64,000 nucleotides of DNA, taken from positions 87,670 through 151,669 of the forward strand of contig CAADGK010000093.1 of NCBI GenBank assembly GCA_900696515.1, given 5' to 3'. Shown piece by piece: positions 27,674-36,666 of the stretch (position 1 is the first letter of the stretch; every line of letters begins with the position of its first letter). Made by a program: the position numbers and the translations under genes. This DNA is from an uncultured Nitrosospira sp. (GTDB taxonomy: Bacteria > Nitrospirota > Nitrospiria > Nitrospirales > Nitrospiraceae). Under the pieces are notes generated by a model. That model made no database searches. It had not been told where the DNA came from and saw only the letters and a program-made list of their open reading frames with translations.

Positions 27674-28102
27674 TCATTTCCGCCTCAAGGTGCGAATGTA
27701 CGCCAGCACATCTCGAGTCTGCTCTTTGGAGAGCCGATATTCCCATGACGGCATTACCCTGCTCGGACGTCCTTCGTGAATAGTGGTCAGTAAATCAACG
27801 TTCAGTTTTCGTTGGGTCGCGGGCGAAGAGAGATCCGCAACGGTAGCCCCGGCGATCTGAAGGCCGTCTCCTTGGCCTTTTGGGCCATGGCATGTCACAC
27901 AGTGTCGGGTAAAGAGTACTTTACCCCCTCGGACATCTCCTTCTACCTGTGTCGGTGATTTTTGATCAGGTTGGGTCTGCCCCCATATCAAGTCTACAGG
28001 CGCGGTAGCCCAGACTCCGGCCGAACAGATCATGCCGACTAAGAAATAGAAGAGGTCAGAACGGCTTGGAAGTATTGATGGTTTGTTTTTTAGGGCAGTC
28101 AT
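27674..28102 (-). CDS. class I cytochrome c, small monoheme
   Basis: A 142-residue exported protein with an N-terminal membrane or signal segment (about residues 17-38). It has one heme motif, CVTCH, and a distal methionine in SRVMPSW. The spacing from CxxCH to Met fits a class I cytochrome c of about 85 mature residues. It should carry electrons in the periplasm, perhaps membrane-anchored by the uncleaved helix. It is transcribed alone, ending 25 bases from the converging LysR gene. Confidence 0.87.
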   Translation of the reverse strand: MTALKNKPSILPSRSDLFYFLVGMICSAGVWATAPVDLIWGQTQPDQKSPTQVEGDVRGGKVLFTRHCVTCHGPKGQGDGLQIAGATVADLSSPATQRKLNVDLLTTIHEGRPSRVMPSWEYRLSKEQTRDVLAYIRTLRRK

Positions 28103-28351
28103 GACCGTATGAGTCCAAGCGGTGTCAGAGGTCCTACATCATGGGCTACATAAAATTGTCTGGACACAGTGTTCGTGAGTTACATGTACCTTCGGGTTCA
28201 GGCAGGTACAAATAGAATAATGGATCGCTCAACATTCTGAAAATCTATGACCGAATGGCCTTGGGATGCAGAGTCTTCTTGGTAATATGTATGCTTGATA
28301 GGACCGATGGCCGGGAGAAGCCGAAATAGCGGTGGGGAGGCAGAGTAGTTT

Positions 28352-29788
28352 GTGGCTCGTGTAAATCCTGGTGTCGAAAATAGAGTACGCTCCTTGATGC
28401 CACGTGAATCCGGCTTAGATGACATTGCCGGCGACGAACTTCTTGCTTCCGCTAAACTTCAATCGTGGGAGCAGGCTCAACTACCTATGCGATGGCGATT
28501 CTCTTCCCGCCTGCCTATCACGCTCTTCCTCGTCTTTGTCGTAGTCATCACCGTCATACCATGGACCCAGACGATCACTGTGACGGGTCAGATGTCGGCC
28601 TATACTCCTTACGAGCGGCCACAGGACATTGAAGCCCAAATCACAGGACGCATCAAGAAATGGCATGTGCTGGAAGGCGATCAGGTGAAGGAAGGGGATC
28701 TTATCCTTGAGCTGGAAGACAATGATCCCAATTTCATGTCTCCGCACTTGCTGGCATTTCTTGATCAACGCAAGAAAGCACTGGAGAAAACACAGCATGC
28801 GGCGTTGGCAAGAGTCGATCAGCTCGACAAACGGATCGTTGAAATGCGGAACCTCGTGAAAGCTGCCGTCCCGTCGGCAGAAGCTCGTGTTGTCGAGGCC
28901 GCAAATAAAGTGCGAGAAGCGCATCAGAAGATCGAGGCTGCCAAGATCGCGGCAACCACAGCGACGCTGAACGTCGAACGGCACAAACAACTCTCAAAGA
29001 GAGGGTTAGTTTCTCAGCAAGAATTGGAACTGGCCATCCAGGCTGATACGGCTAGTCAAGCCGACCTCGAAGGCACGAGAGCAAATCTGCAGGCAGCTGA
29101 AGAGGCGATGAAGTCGCTCAGTTTCGGTCGCGACCAAGTCAATGCCGAGATGTTACAACGGTTGCTCGATGCGGAGGCGAGCCGCGACACCTCGGTGGCT
29201 GAAGCGGCGAGAGCCGACGACCAGCTTGCCGACGTGTCACTCCGCCTTTCAAACGCCGAACAGCGCCGTCTGGTCAGTAAGATTTTATCTCCGATTGACG
29301 GCACGGTCGTCAAGATGACTAAAGTCGGTGTCGGTGAGACAGTGCGCCAAGGCGATACGCTGGTTCGCCTGTCCCCGACTAGTACCGACAAGGCAGTTGA
29401 GATGACAGCGGACGGCCTTGACGCGCCCTTATTGAACGTTGGCCGAAAAGTAAAGATTCTCTTTTATGGAATTCCGGCCATTCCCTTACCGGCTTGGCCT
29501 GAACTGATGGCCGGTACCTATTCCGGCGTCATTAAAGTTGTCGACCAAGTCGACGATGGCAAAGGGAACTATCGTTTCTGGGTCGTTCCTGACCCCGACG
29601 ACCGTTCCTGGCCCGAACAATCCCATGTGCGGCAGGGCACGAAGGTAATGGGATGGGTCATATTAAACCGCGTGCCGCTCTGGTATGAATTGTGGCGGCG
29701 GTTCAACCTATTTCCCCCAGATTATCTAGAACGCTCGCATACGCTCATCGATACCCTCCTGCCCAAAGCGGGGCGGGGCTCAAAATAA
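28352..29788 (+). CDS. HlyD-family membrane fusion protein
   Basis: A 478-residue protein from GTG 28352, with GGAGG 11 bases upstream. One membrane helix (about residues 54-76, FLVFVVVITVIPW) follows a cytoplasmic N-terminal tail. Half-lipoyl motifs (KKWHVLEGDQVKEGDLI and SPIDGTVVKMTKVGVGETV) flank a long coiled-coil hairpin of about 170 residues, as in type I secretion adaptors. It should bridge an inner-membrane exporter to a TolC channel, both encoded next on the opposite strand. Substrate is unknown. The gene converges on the ABC gene, so the three are not one simple operon. Confidence 0.88.
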   Translation: MARVNPGVENRVRSLMPRESGLDDIAGDELLASAKLQSWEQAQLPMRWRFSSRLPITLFLVFVVVITVIPWTQTITVTGQMSAYTPYERPQDIEAQITGRIKKWHVLEGDQVKEGDLILELEDNDPNFMSPHLLAFLDQRKKALEKTQHAALARVDQLDKRIVEMRNLVKAAVPSAEARVVEAANKVREAHQKIEAAKIAATTATLNVERHKQLSKRGLVSQQELELAIQADTASQADLEGTRANLQAAEEAMKSLSFGRDQVNAEMLQRLLDAEASRDTSVAEAARADDQLADVSLRLSNAEQRRLVSKILSPIDGTVVKMTKVGVGETVRQGDTLVRLSPTSTDKAVEMTADGLDAPLLNVGRKVKILFYGIPAIPLPAWPELMAGTYSGVIKVVDQVDDGKGNYRFWVVPDPDDRSWPEQSHVRQGTKVMGWVILNRVPLWYELWRRFNLFPPDYLERSHTLIDTLLPKAGRGSK

Positions 29789-29852
29789 AATTCCCCCACG
29801 ACGCGTAGGTCTCATGTTGGATTTCGCAGGATACAAGGCTGGCGAGAACTTC

Positions 29853-31553
29853 TCAAGAAGGCGACAGGGGCGATTGTCGGCCGAAATCATCCAGTGCGAT
29901 GCGGCAATCGACATAGGAAGTGAGAGTGGGGTCGTTCGAGACGAAAATCACGCTCCAGGAGGCATCTTTCGAGCAAATGCGCTGGAGGATACCGTCTCGC
30001 ATCCGAGGCTCCATGTCATGAATCATGCCGTCGAACACAAGGAGTTGAGGTCGGCCTAGAATGGCGCGTGCGAGGAGAATGCGCAATACATGGGTTGGTG
30101 CCAGGATTTCTCCGAGGGCACTGACGTGTGAATTGATCCCTTGTGGCAGGGTCCTTATCTCGTCTTGAAGCTGGGTCAATCCGAGCGCCCAGCCAACATC
30201 CTCATAGGAGACGTACGGACGTCCCCACACGATATTGTCGGCGATGGTCCCGTCTATGAGTGATAGCTGCGAATCAATCATAAAGCCACGGCAGTGATTC
30301 ACGATGCGCAGGTCGAGATGTCGTAGATCGACGTTGTTATAAGTGAGCAGGCCGCTGGTCGGCAATTCGAGGCCGGCCAACACTTTGGCCAAGGTCATTC
30401 GAGCCATCGTTGTTCTGGTGTAGATTCCAACTTTTCCACCGGGAGCCACATCGAGATCGAGATTGTTGAACAGGGGCGTGCCATCCTTGACCATGCCTAA
30501 CCCTTTGCAGGAGACGCGGATGCCGTGAACTTTTGGGTCAGGCAGGGTCACCGACGAGGTGGGTGAGAGATGGAGCTGGTCTTTGGGAAGCGAAAAGAAC
30601 GTATGCAATTCTTCCAAACCGGTAAAAAAGAAATAGACCTGTCCCATGCTTTTGACCACGGAGTCGAAGTTGATGAGTAGGCTGCCGACTACCACCTCCA
30701 CCGCCACCAGCTGGCCGAGGGTTAATTGATCGGTGGACAAGAGCCAGCCGGCGAGAGCCAGAGCGCCGCTGTGGGCGAGGGCCTGTCCGCCGACTGAGGC
30801 GATGAATTGTCGTAAGAGGACCGCGAAGCGTGCTCGACGACATTCCATATATTTCTTTGCCAGTTGGTCGGTCTTTTCCATCAGTAATGCGTGGCTGTCT
30901 GTCGCCTTCATGTGGAGGACGTTCTTGGAGATTTCCTGTATCCAGTGCAACACATCATACTTGGCATGAGACATTTCAATGGTGGTCCGTAGCCCGCCGC
31001 GAGACAGTACGAAGAAGATAAGGGCGGATCCGAACAGCAACATGAGGTCCAAGAGGATAAAGTATGGATGGTAGAACACCAATATGGTCATGCCGATCAT
31101 ACCGCCTACCAATACATGGATCAGGTCCACGAGAAGAGCCGACAACGCACGCTGCATGAACACCGTCTCCATAAAGTAATTCGATACTCCGGGTCGGAAT
31201 CCTTGGAGTCGCACTTGGGGAAGCCTCTGGGCCATCGCGAAAGCGGTCCGGACAAACAGTCGACGTTGGAGCACTTCAACCGCATAGTATTGCAGCGCTC
31301 GGAACGCCCCGACGAACGCCAGTACGACGACCATGATAATGGCCAGCGTGGCGATCATGATCGGCTGAATCGCAAAGGAAAACGTATTGACTAATTCTTG
31401 AACGGTCAAAGGGATGATCAGCGAAAAGAGCCCGATTCCAAGGGCATAGGAGACGACGAGAGCCAGAATTCTACGTTCGAGTAGGAAGAAAACACCAAAA
31501 TGTTTCAGGACTTGATACAAGTTCGGATGGATGTCGGATGGGGATGTAGCCAT
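29853..31553 (-). CDS. ABC exporter-like protein with degenerate, probably inactive ATPase domain
   Basis: A 566-residue protein laid out as a type 1 ABC exporter: a six-helix membrane domain (about residues 20-310) and a nucleotide-binding-like domain (about 350-560). The Walker A position reads IYTRTTMARMTLAK, with no GxGK. The ABC signature position reads LGEILAPTHVLRILLARA instead of LSGGQ. The Walker B end reads LLVFDGMIHDM, lacking the catalytic Glu. The Q-loop and H-loop positions lack Gln and His. Thus every catalytic motif is lost although the fold is still recognisable. It lies between HlyD and TolC genes. It may be a structural relic or a pump driven otherwise. Confidence 0.85.
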   Translation of the reverse strand: MATSPSDIHPNLYQVLKHFGVFFLLERRILALVVSYALGIGLFSLIIPLTVQELVNTFSFAIQPIMIATLAIIMVVVLAFVGAFRALQYYAVEVLQRRLFVRTAFAMAQRLPQVRLQGFRPGVSNYFMETVFMQRALSALLVDLIHVLVGGMIGMTILVFYHPYFILLDLMLLFGSALIFFVLSRGGLRTTIEMSHAKYDVLHWIQEISKNVLHMKATDSHALLMEKTDQLAKKYMECRRARFAVLLRQFIASVGGQALAHSGALALAGWLLSTDQLTLGQLVAVEVVVGSLLINFDSVVKSMGQVYFFFTGLEELHTFFSLPKDQLHLSPTSSVTLPDPKVHGIRVSCKGLGMVKDGTPLFNNLDLDVAPGGKVGIYTRTTMARMTLAKVLAGLELPTSGLLTYNNVDLRHLDLRIVNHCRGFMIDSQLSLIDGTIADNIVWGRPYVSYEDVGWALGLTQLQDEIRTLPQGINSHVSALGEILAPTHVLRILLARAILGRPQLLVFDGMIHDMEPRMRDGILQRICSKDASWSVIFVSNDPTLTSYVDCRIALDDFGRQSPLSPS

Positions 31554-31665
31554 ATGACCTATTGGTTACGAGAACCTGTATAGGCGAGATACAGGAATTT
31601 CCGGCTCACAGATGGAGGGCGGTTTCGCTCCTCATGCACGTCACTGCCCACACTGTCGGGTCGTC

Positions 31666-33135
31666 TCAGCGATACCTGTTCCATACGGCCTCGTTCGAAG
31701 TTTTTGCCCAGGCCCCAATGGCCCACTGATACAGAGCCAAGGCTTTATGGTATTCGGCTTTTGCCCGAATGACCTGACTTTGTGAATCGACGGTATTGCG
31801 TTCGCGAAGATTGACGAACAGCACGCTGCTCGTACCAATGCTGAACCGATAACGTTCTCCTTCCTCGACAATTTCTACCAAACGAAGTGCTTGTGAGGCC
31901 TCCTCGATCCGCTCCTGCGCCCGATCAATAGCGGATCGCGCGTTGTCGATATCGACAAGCACCTGGTTTTCTCGGTACTGTTGCGCGACCACAAGCCGTT
32001 CCGCCTGGCCTTGAGCCTGAAGGACTTCACCCCGACCGCGACGTTGCAGAAGAGGAACTCTCAATTCAACACCGAATCGATACCCCAACCCAAGAACAAA
32101 TTTCTCCGGGGTGCGGGCAGGTGCTGCTTCTAAGTTCAGGCTTGGGAGCAAGTTATTCTTTGCCAATCCGAGGTCGATATTGTTCATTCTCGCCTCCACC
32201 TCGAGTGCTTTCACTTCCGGCCGTTCCTTCCTTGCCTCCAGCTTGTGAGCCATGACGTCGTCCTCAGTCGGCACCCGCTTTTCAGCAGGGAAGTCTGGGA
32301 CGCGATCGATCGGCGGGATGGTCGGAGAGCCATGCTCCCACAAGAACATGGACAGCTTGAACTGTTCCTGCTCAAGCACTCGACGTGCAGTGATGGCGAC
32401 TTCCCGACGGCGGTGAACCTCTTGGCCGGCTTCCGTGACGTCGATTGGGGCAATCGCACCGGCTTTTGCACGTTCCTCCACTTGCTTGTAACGCTCTTCA
32501 GCAACGGCCAACGCCCGCCTTTGAACGTTGAGCAACTTCGCCGCGCCCACCCATTCCCAAAATTGGTGGGCGGCGGCTAAGAAGAGATCTTGCCTCGTCT
32601 GAGCCACCGTGATTTCTGCGCGAGGAGCCGCCAATTCAGACTTCTGTAGTTCAGCACGTTCAGGGTTGATCATCAGACCCCTGAGCAGGGGAAAGAAGCC
32701 ACCCAGGATGACTTGTTGATTGCCGTCCCCGAACGACAAGTCTGGAATTCTCGCGGCACCAATCGCTTGACGAAATCCGGCACTGGCTCGAAACCCCAAC
32801 GGGTGCAGTGCTTCCACCAACGTGTCGTTAAACCCCACCGTTTGCGTGCCCTTGCTTGGATCGGTACTCGAAATAAACCGTTCAAGTTCCAAATCGTTTA
32901 CGAGGGCGGGTTCAAAGGCGCCGAGCGCTTTCAGCATCTGCCCGCGGGCGATCGTTTTTTCTGCCCCTGCCCCTCGCAGAAGGGGGTGGGTTCGGTCGAG
33001 CCGCGCATGCAACTCGTCTAGACTGAATGGAATGAGTGGAAGCGATTTGTCCGGAGAGACTTCTCCCGCCTGCCCCGCGCTAGTCATGACGGGCAGTAAC
33101 ACCAGCCAACCTAACATAGCCAACAGCGTTTTCAT
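31666..33135 (-). CDS. TolC-family outer-membrane efflux protein
   Basis: A 489-residue protein with a cleavable signal peptide (about residues 1-23) and AAGGAG 8 bases before the ATG. Two repeated halves of long helices with strand pairs carry features of the outer-membrane efflux family, for example ALAVAEERYKQVEERAKAGAIAPID-like segments. It forms the periplasm-spanning exit duct for the HlyD/ABC system. It lies 112 bases upstream of the ABC gene on the same strand and is probably co-transcribed with it. Confidence 0.88.
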   Translation of the reverse strand: MKTLLAMLGWLVLLPVMTSAGQAGEVSPDKSLPLIPFSLDELHARLDRTHPLLRGAGAEKTIARGQMLKALGAFEPALVNDLELERFISSTDPSKGTQTVGFNDTLVEALHPLGFRASAGFRQAIGAARIPDLSFGDGNQQVILGGFFPLLRGLMINPERAELQKSELAAPRAEITVAQTRQDLFLAAAHQFWEWVGAAKLLNVQRRALAVAEERYKQVEERAKAGAIAPIDVTEAGQEVHRRREVAITARRVLEQEQFKLSMFLWEHGSPTIPPIDRVPDFPAEKRVPTEDDVMAHKLEARKERPEVKALEVEARMNNIDLGLAKNNLLPSLNLEAAPARTPEKFVLGLGYRFGVELRVPLLQRRGRGEVLQAQGQAERLVVAQQYRENQVLVDIDNARSAIDRAQERIEEASQALRLVEIVEEGERYRFSIGTSSVLFVNLRERNTVDSQSQVIRAKAEYHKALALYQWAIGAWAKTSNEAVWNRYR

Positions 33136-33277
33136 GGGAACGCTCCTTTCTATTGAAGGAAGTCCAGATGGACGAACAGAGCGGTGTATAGATCAATCGG
33201 GGAGGCAGATGATGTCGTGTCCATTTGGACGGCAGGGAGCCGGAGGTGTTTAGAGAACGGTTGTCCATTCTGTCAAA

Positions 33278-33487
33278 CTACGCACTCTTGTAATAGCTAT
33301 CCAATGCGGCAACCTTATAGCATTCAGCTAACAAGGTCATGATTCTAGACCTTCTGGAGAGTTGCTCGGCCAATTGATTGTGCAGCCAGCTTGCCAGCTC
33401 ATCCTGCTCATGAGTGGCCGCTACCAGTAAGTCGGCTGGGTTGCTCCAAAGAAACTGAACCATAGAAATCACTAGATCGGCTGCCAC
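33278..33487 (-). CDS. possible small helical protein
   Basis: A frame of 69 codons starting GTG 33487, with a helical amphipathic composition (DELASWLHNQLAEQLSRR). No family is recognised and no good ribosome binding site is seen. It overlaps the amidohydrolase-like remnant in another frame. Treat as doubtful. Confidence 0.25.
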   Translation of the reverse strand: MAADLVISMVQFLWSNPADLLVAATHEQDELASWLHNQLAEQLSRRSRIMTLLAECYKVAALDSYYKSA

Positions 33488-33660
33488 TGCACGAATCTTT
33501 CGGCAGCAATCCCCAACGAGCTAGGGTTCCCCGTACGCGAGGGAATTCGTAGAAGTCAGCATCGGCACGGTCCGGGTCAACGTGCATGATCGTGAGGTCC
33601 GCCCTCATGCCGATAGTCAACTTCAATGCGTGAGCAAAGGCAGCCCTGCTCGGTGGCGAA
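33408..33660 (-). pseudogene. remnant resembling the end of an amidohydrolase
   Basis: On the minus strand, a frame containing AFAHALKLTIGMRADLTIMH followed by VDPDRAD resembles the C-terminal region of amidohydrolases, where a sentence such as 'G-x-I-x-x-G-x-x-A-D-L-x-V-x-D' recurs. No start, catalytic domain or upstream coding sequence remains. It may be a decayed gene or a chance resemblance. Confidence 0.3.
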
Positions 33661-33804
33661 AAATCCGTGGGGTGAAAGATGTCTCAAATAGTGACGATTC
33701 CATGTTGAGTCATCAGTTGGGTCATTATTCGCCCCTTCCGAAAGCCCCCATGTTCCTAACAGCGTTGTGATGGCTGATCTGGTCGCACTCGGATCAACTG
33801 CTGG

Positions 33805-33999
33805 CTAGTGGCGTTCTTCCTCGAGGATCTCCCGTTCGGCCTCCAGCCAATCCTCCTCGGCATGCCCATCCACTCCACCGCGATGAAGATATAATTCATA
33901 CGCGCGCATGGCGATCCTTCTTTGAACCAACAGAGCATCGCTTTCCGGTGCTACTCCGTTAACCTCTGGTTTGCCCTCTTTCCGATTTTCCCGTTTCAT
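33805..33999 (-). CDS. DUF2934 domain protein
   Basis: A 64-residue protein from ATG 33999, with GGGAGGA upstream. It has the DUF2934 motif RIAMRAYELYLHRGGVDGHA followed by EEDWLEAEREI. The family is small, common in plant-associated and environmental bacteria, and of unknown function. The longer frame reaching 34074 has no translation signal. It stands alone just past the exported-protein gene. Confidence 0.85.
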   Translation of the reverse strand: MKRENRKEGKPEVNGVAPESDALLVQRRIAMRAYELYLHRGGVDGHAEEDWLEAEREILEEERH

Positions 34000-34100
34000 G
34001 CATTCCTCCCTTAACGACCACCTTTGGGCTACCGCCGTGGCCGGGCGGTTACCATGAGATTCAAGGAGGGGCATGCGTTGCCCCTCCTTATGGATTGAAT

Positions 34101-34427
34101 CTAGTTGCCGAGTCGACCCGAATAGGGGTGTACATACTCGACGATGATCTTTCCATCCTCAGCTGTGACCGGTTTGTTCCCTCCGGTTGTCTTAAGTGGA
34201 ATGAGGAGATACGCATTGCCCTTGGAATCCACCACTTCCAGGTGCGACACCTCTTCGTCCAAGTCCTTCACGTTCAGCTTCTCTTGCATGGCGGGTTTGG
34301 CCTTGAGTTCCATGCTGCCGCCACCCACCGACGGTTTCTCGGCTGCGACCACGCTCGGTGCTGCGAACAGTAGTGCACCAGCGATGACGGAGAGAATCCC
34401 TGCTTTCGCCTCAGGTAGAACTCTCAT
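34101..34427 (-). CDS. small exported protein of unknown function
   Basis: A 108-residue protein with a signal peptide (about residues 8-28, ending VVAAEKP) and a periplasmic domain including LEVVDSKGNAYLLIPL. AAGGAGGTCTCC lies just before the ATG. No family is recognised. The gene runs in the same direction as the DUF2934 gene, 101 bases from it. Confidence 0.7.
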   Translation of the reverse strand: MRVLPEAKAGILSVIAGALLFAAPSVVAAEKPSVGGGSMELKAKPAMQEKLNVKDLDEEVSHLEVVDSKGNAYLLIPLKTTGGNKPVTAEDGKIIVEYVHPYSGRLGN

Positions 34428-35058
34428 GGAGACCTCCTTCTGGTTATTGAATGCACCATGCTTTTACCTGCTCACGTTATATGGGATCGCTTAGCTCATA
34501 GACAAATAGATAATAGAATCATAATTCATCTATAAAACAAATTGACCACAATGAGATGCTTGAACTCCAGGCAGCGCACTTCAAGTGAGAATGTGCTGTA
34601 ACCAAAGGCTAAGAACTGTCGATAGGGAAAGGAAGAGTCGCCAGTTATTGGTGGTCGATCTGGCGGTCCGACTCAAGATCGTACTGACGGTGGGCGAATG
34701 ACAGCTGGCGAAAATAGACGGGCGGAGTCGAGATAATGCAGCGGCTCAGTAGCGTCTGAGAAAGCGGGAGTTCCCTGCTTGCGAAGGGAGACGAGCCCTA
34801 CTCGAAGTCAATTGAGACTCACGGCTGCAAAGGCGTGGGAGTCTATGTATGTTACGGTGTGAGACTTTCCCTTAACACACTCCTGGCTTTGTAAGTTTTA
34901 GATCATAGTGCGTGTAGACCTATAGCTCATCAAGGTATCCATCTCATGTGGAATAAATGAGAGCTTCTCTAGATCGGGGGTGCGACCAGCTGTGGTTGTT
35001 ACTTCTTGGCAGAAGGTTGGAAGTGGCGGAAGTTAAGAAGGCTGTGTTACACAGAGCT
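34428..35058. other. non-coding gap upstream of selO
   Basis: About 630 bases, AT-rich near 34490-34560, with no gene I can support. Frames on the plus strand begin at 34957 but their products do not match SelO and have no ribosome binding site. Promoters for the divergent exported-protein gene and for selO probably lie here. Confidence 0.4.
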
Positions 35059-36534
35059 ATGGCCGGTCGCACGTTAGAAACCCTTTCCTTCGACAATACC
35101 TATGCCCGGCTTCCGCAGGCTTTTTACGCCCGATTGAATCCCACTCCGTTCAGCGCGCCTCCTCGTTTGATCCACGCCAATCGGTCAGCCGCAGAGTTGA
35201 TCGATCTTGATCCTTCGCAATTCGCCAGGCCGGAGTTCGCGGAAGTTTTCGGCGGGAGCGCACTCGCATCAGGCATGGAGCCGCTCGCGATGCTGTATTC
35301 CGGCCATCAATTCGGGGTATATGTCCCGCAACTCGGCGATGGACGCGCAATCCTTCTCGGAGAGGCGAAAAACGAACAGGGTCAGCGGTGGGATCTCCAT
35401 CTCAAGGGGGCGGGGATGACGCCGTTCTCCCGGGATGGAGACGGACGAGCGGTGCTGCGTTCGACGATCCGTGAGTATCTGTGTTGCGCGGCGATGCAGG
35501 GACTCGGAATTCCCACCACGCAAGCGCTCTGTCTCGTCGGGAGCGATGACACGGTGTATCGTGAGCAGGTGGAAACCGGGGCGATGCTGGTCCGTATGGC
35601 GCCGTGTCACGTGCGGTTCGGATCCTTCGAAGTGTTCTATTACCGAAAGCAGCACGAGCATCTGAAAACATTAGCCGATTATGTGATCGGCCAACACTTT
35701 CCCCATCTCGGCGACGTCGAGGAGCGGTATGCGAACTTCTTCGCCGAAGTAGTCGAGCGCACCGCGCGGCTGATCGCGCAGTGGCAAGCGGTCGGCTGGG
35801 CCCATGGGGTGATGAATACGGACAACATGTCCATTCTCGGTTTGACGATGGATTATGGTCCCTATGGATTCATGGATGACTACGATGCGGGATTTATCTG
35901 CAACCACTCCGACCACAACGGTCGCTATGCCTTCAACCAACAGCCCTACATCGGACTCTGGAATCTGAGCTGCTTGGCTCAGGCGCTGTTGCCGTTGGTC
36001 GAGAAGGACGCGCTCAAAGCGGGTCTTGAGACCTACCAGCCTCTGTTCGATCGGGAATACCACAAGCAGATGAAGGGAAAATTTGGATTGACGGACGAAC
36101 AGGCCGTGGACAATGACCTGATTCGAGATTTTCTCGGGTTGCTTCAAGGCAGCCATGCGGACTACACGATCGTGTTTCGGGAGTTGGGCGGGTTTTCTTC
36201 GCGGAACGGCGCGGCAAATGAGAAGTTGCGGGAGCACTTTCTCAACCGCGAGCGGTTTGACGACTGGGCCCTGCGTTATCGTGATCGGTTGCGGAGTGAA
36301 CACAGCCGTGACGACGAACGGTGCGAGCGAATGAATCGTGTGAATCCCAAGTACGTGCTGAGGAATTATCTCGCGCAGACTGCCATTGAAAAAGCGCAGA
36401 GCAAGGACTTCTCGGAAATCGATCGCCTCTTCACCGCACTCCGGACTCCCTTTGCCGAGCAGCCGGGCATGGAGTCGTACGCGTTGCCGCCGCCGAACTG
36501 GGGCAAGCATCTGGCGGTCAGTTGCTCGTCGTAA
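35059..36534 (+). CDS. selO: protein adenylyltransferase SelO (YdiU/UPF0061)
   Basis: A 491-residue pseudokinase-fold protein. The start at 35059 gives the SelO beginning ETLSFDNTYARLPQAF; an upstream ATG at 34957 adds 34 unmatched residues. Conserved SelO elements include YSGHQFGVYVPQLGDGRA, the KGAGMTPFSRDGDGRAVLRS segment, HGVMNTDNMSILGLTMDYGP (metal and ATP site) and the terminal VSCSS, where animal SelO has selenocysteine. SelO transfers AMP from ATP to protein Ser, Thr or Tyr and protects against oxidative stress. It is followed after 132 bases by the large membrane gene. Confidence 0.95.
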   Translation: MAGRTLETLSFDNTYARLPQAFYARLNPTPFSAPPRLIHANRSAAELIDLDPSQFARPEFAEVFGGSALASGMEPLAMLYSGHQFGVYVPQLGDGRAILLGEAKNEQGQRWDLHLKGAGMTPFSRDGDGRAVLRSTIREYLCCAAMQGLGIPTTQALCLVGSDDTVYREQVETGAMLVRMAPCHVRFGSFEVFYYRKQHEHLKTLADYVIGQHFPHLGDVEERYANFFAEVVERTARLIAQWQAVGWAHGVMNTDNMSILGLTMDYGPYGFMDDYDAGFICNHSDHNGRYAFNQQPYIGLWNLSCLAQALLPLVEKDALKAGLETYQPLFDREYHKQMKGKFGLTDEQAVDNDLIRDFLGLLQGSHADYTIVFRELGGFSSRNGAANEKLREHFLNRERFDDWALRYRDRLRSEHSRDDERCERMNRVNPKYVLRNYLAQTAIEKAQSKDFSEIDRLFTALRTPFAEQPGMESYALPPPNWGKHLAVSCSS

Positions 36535-36666
36535 GGACCATCCGCATCGTATTGCTGCCGTTCATGGCCGCGTCTCACCACTTCACAGTCCCGAACGTCT
36601 GTTGTAGAGTGTCACGCGGACACGGCACATGTGTCGGCGTGATGCCCCTCACCTCCTAGACCCGAG

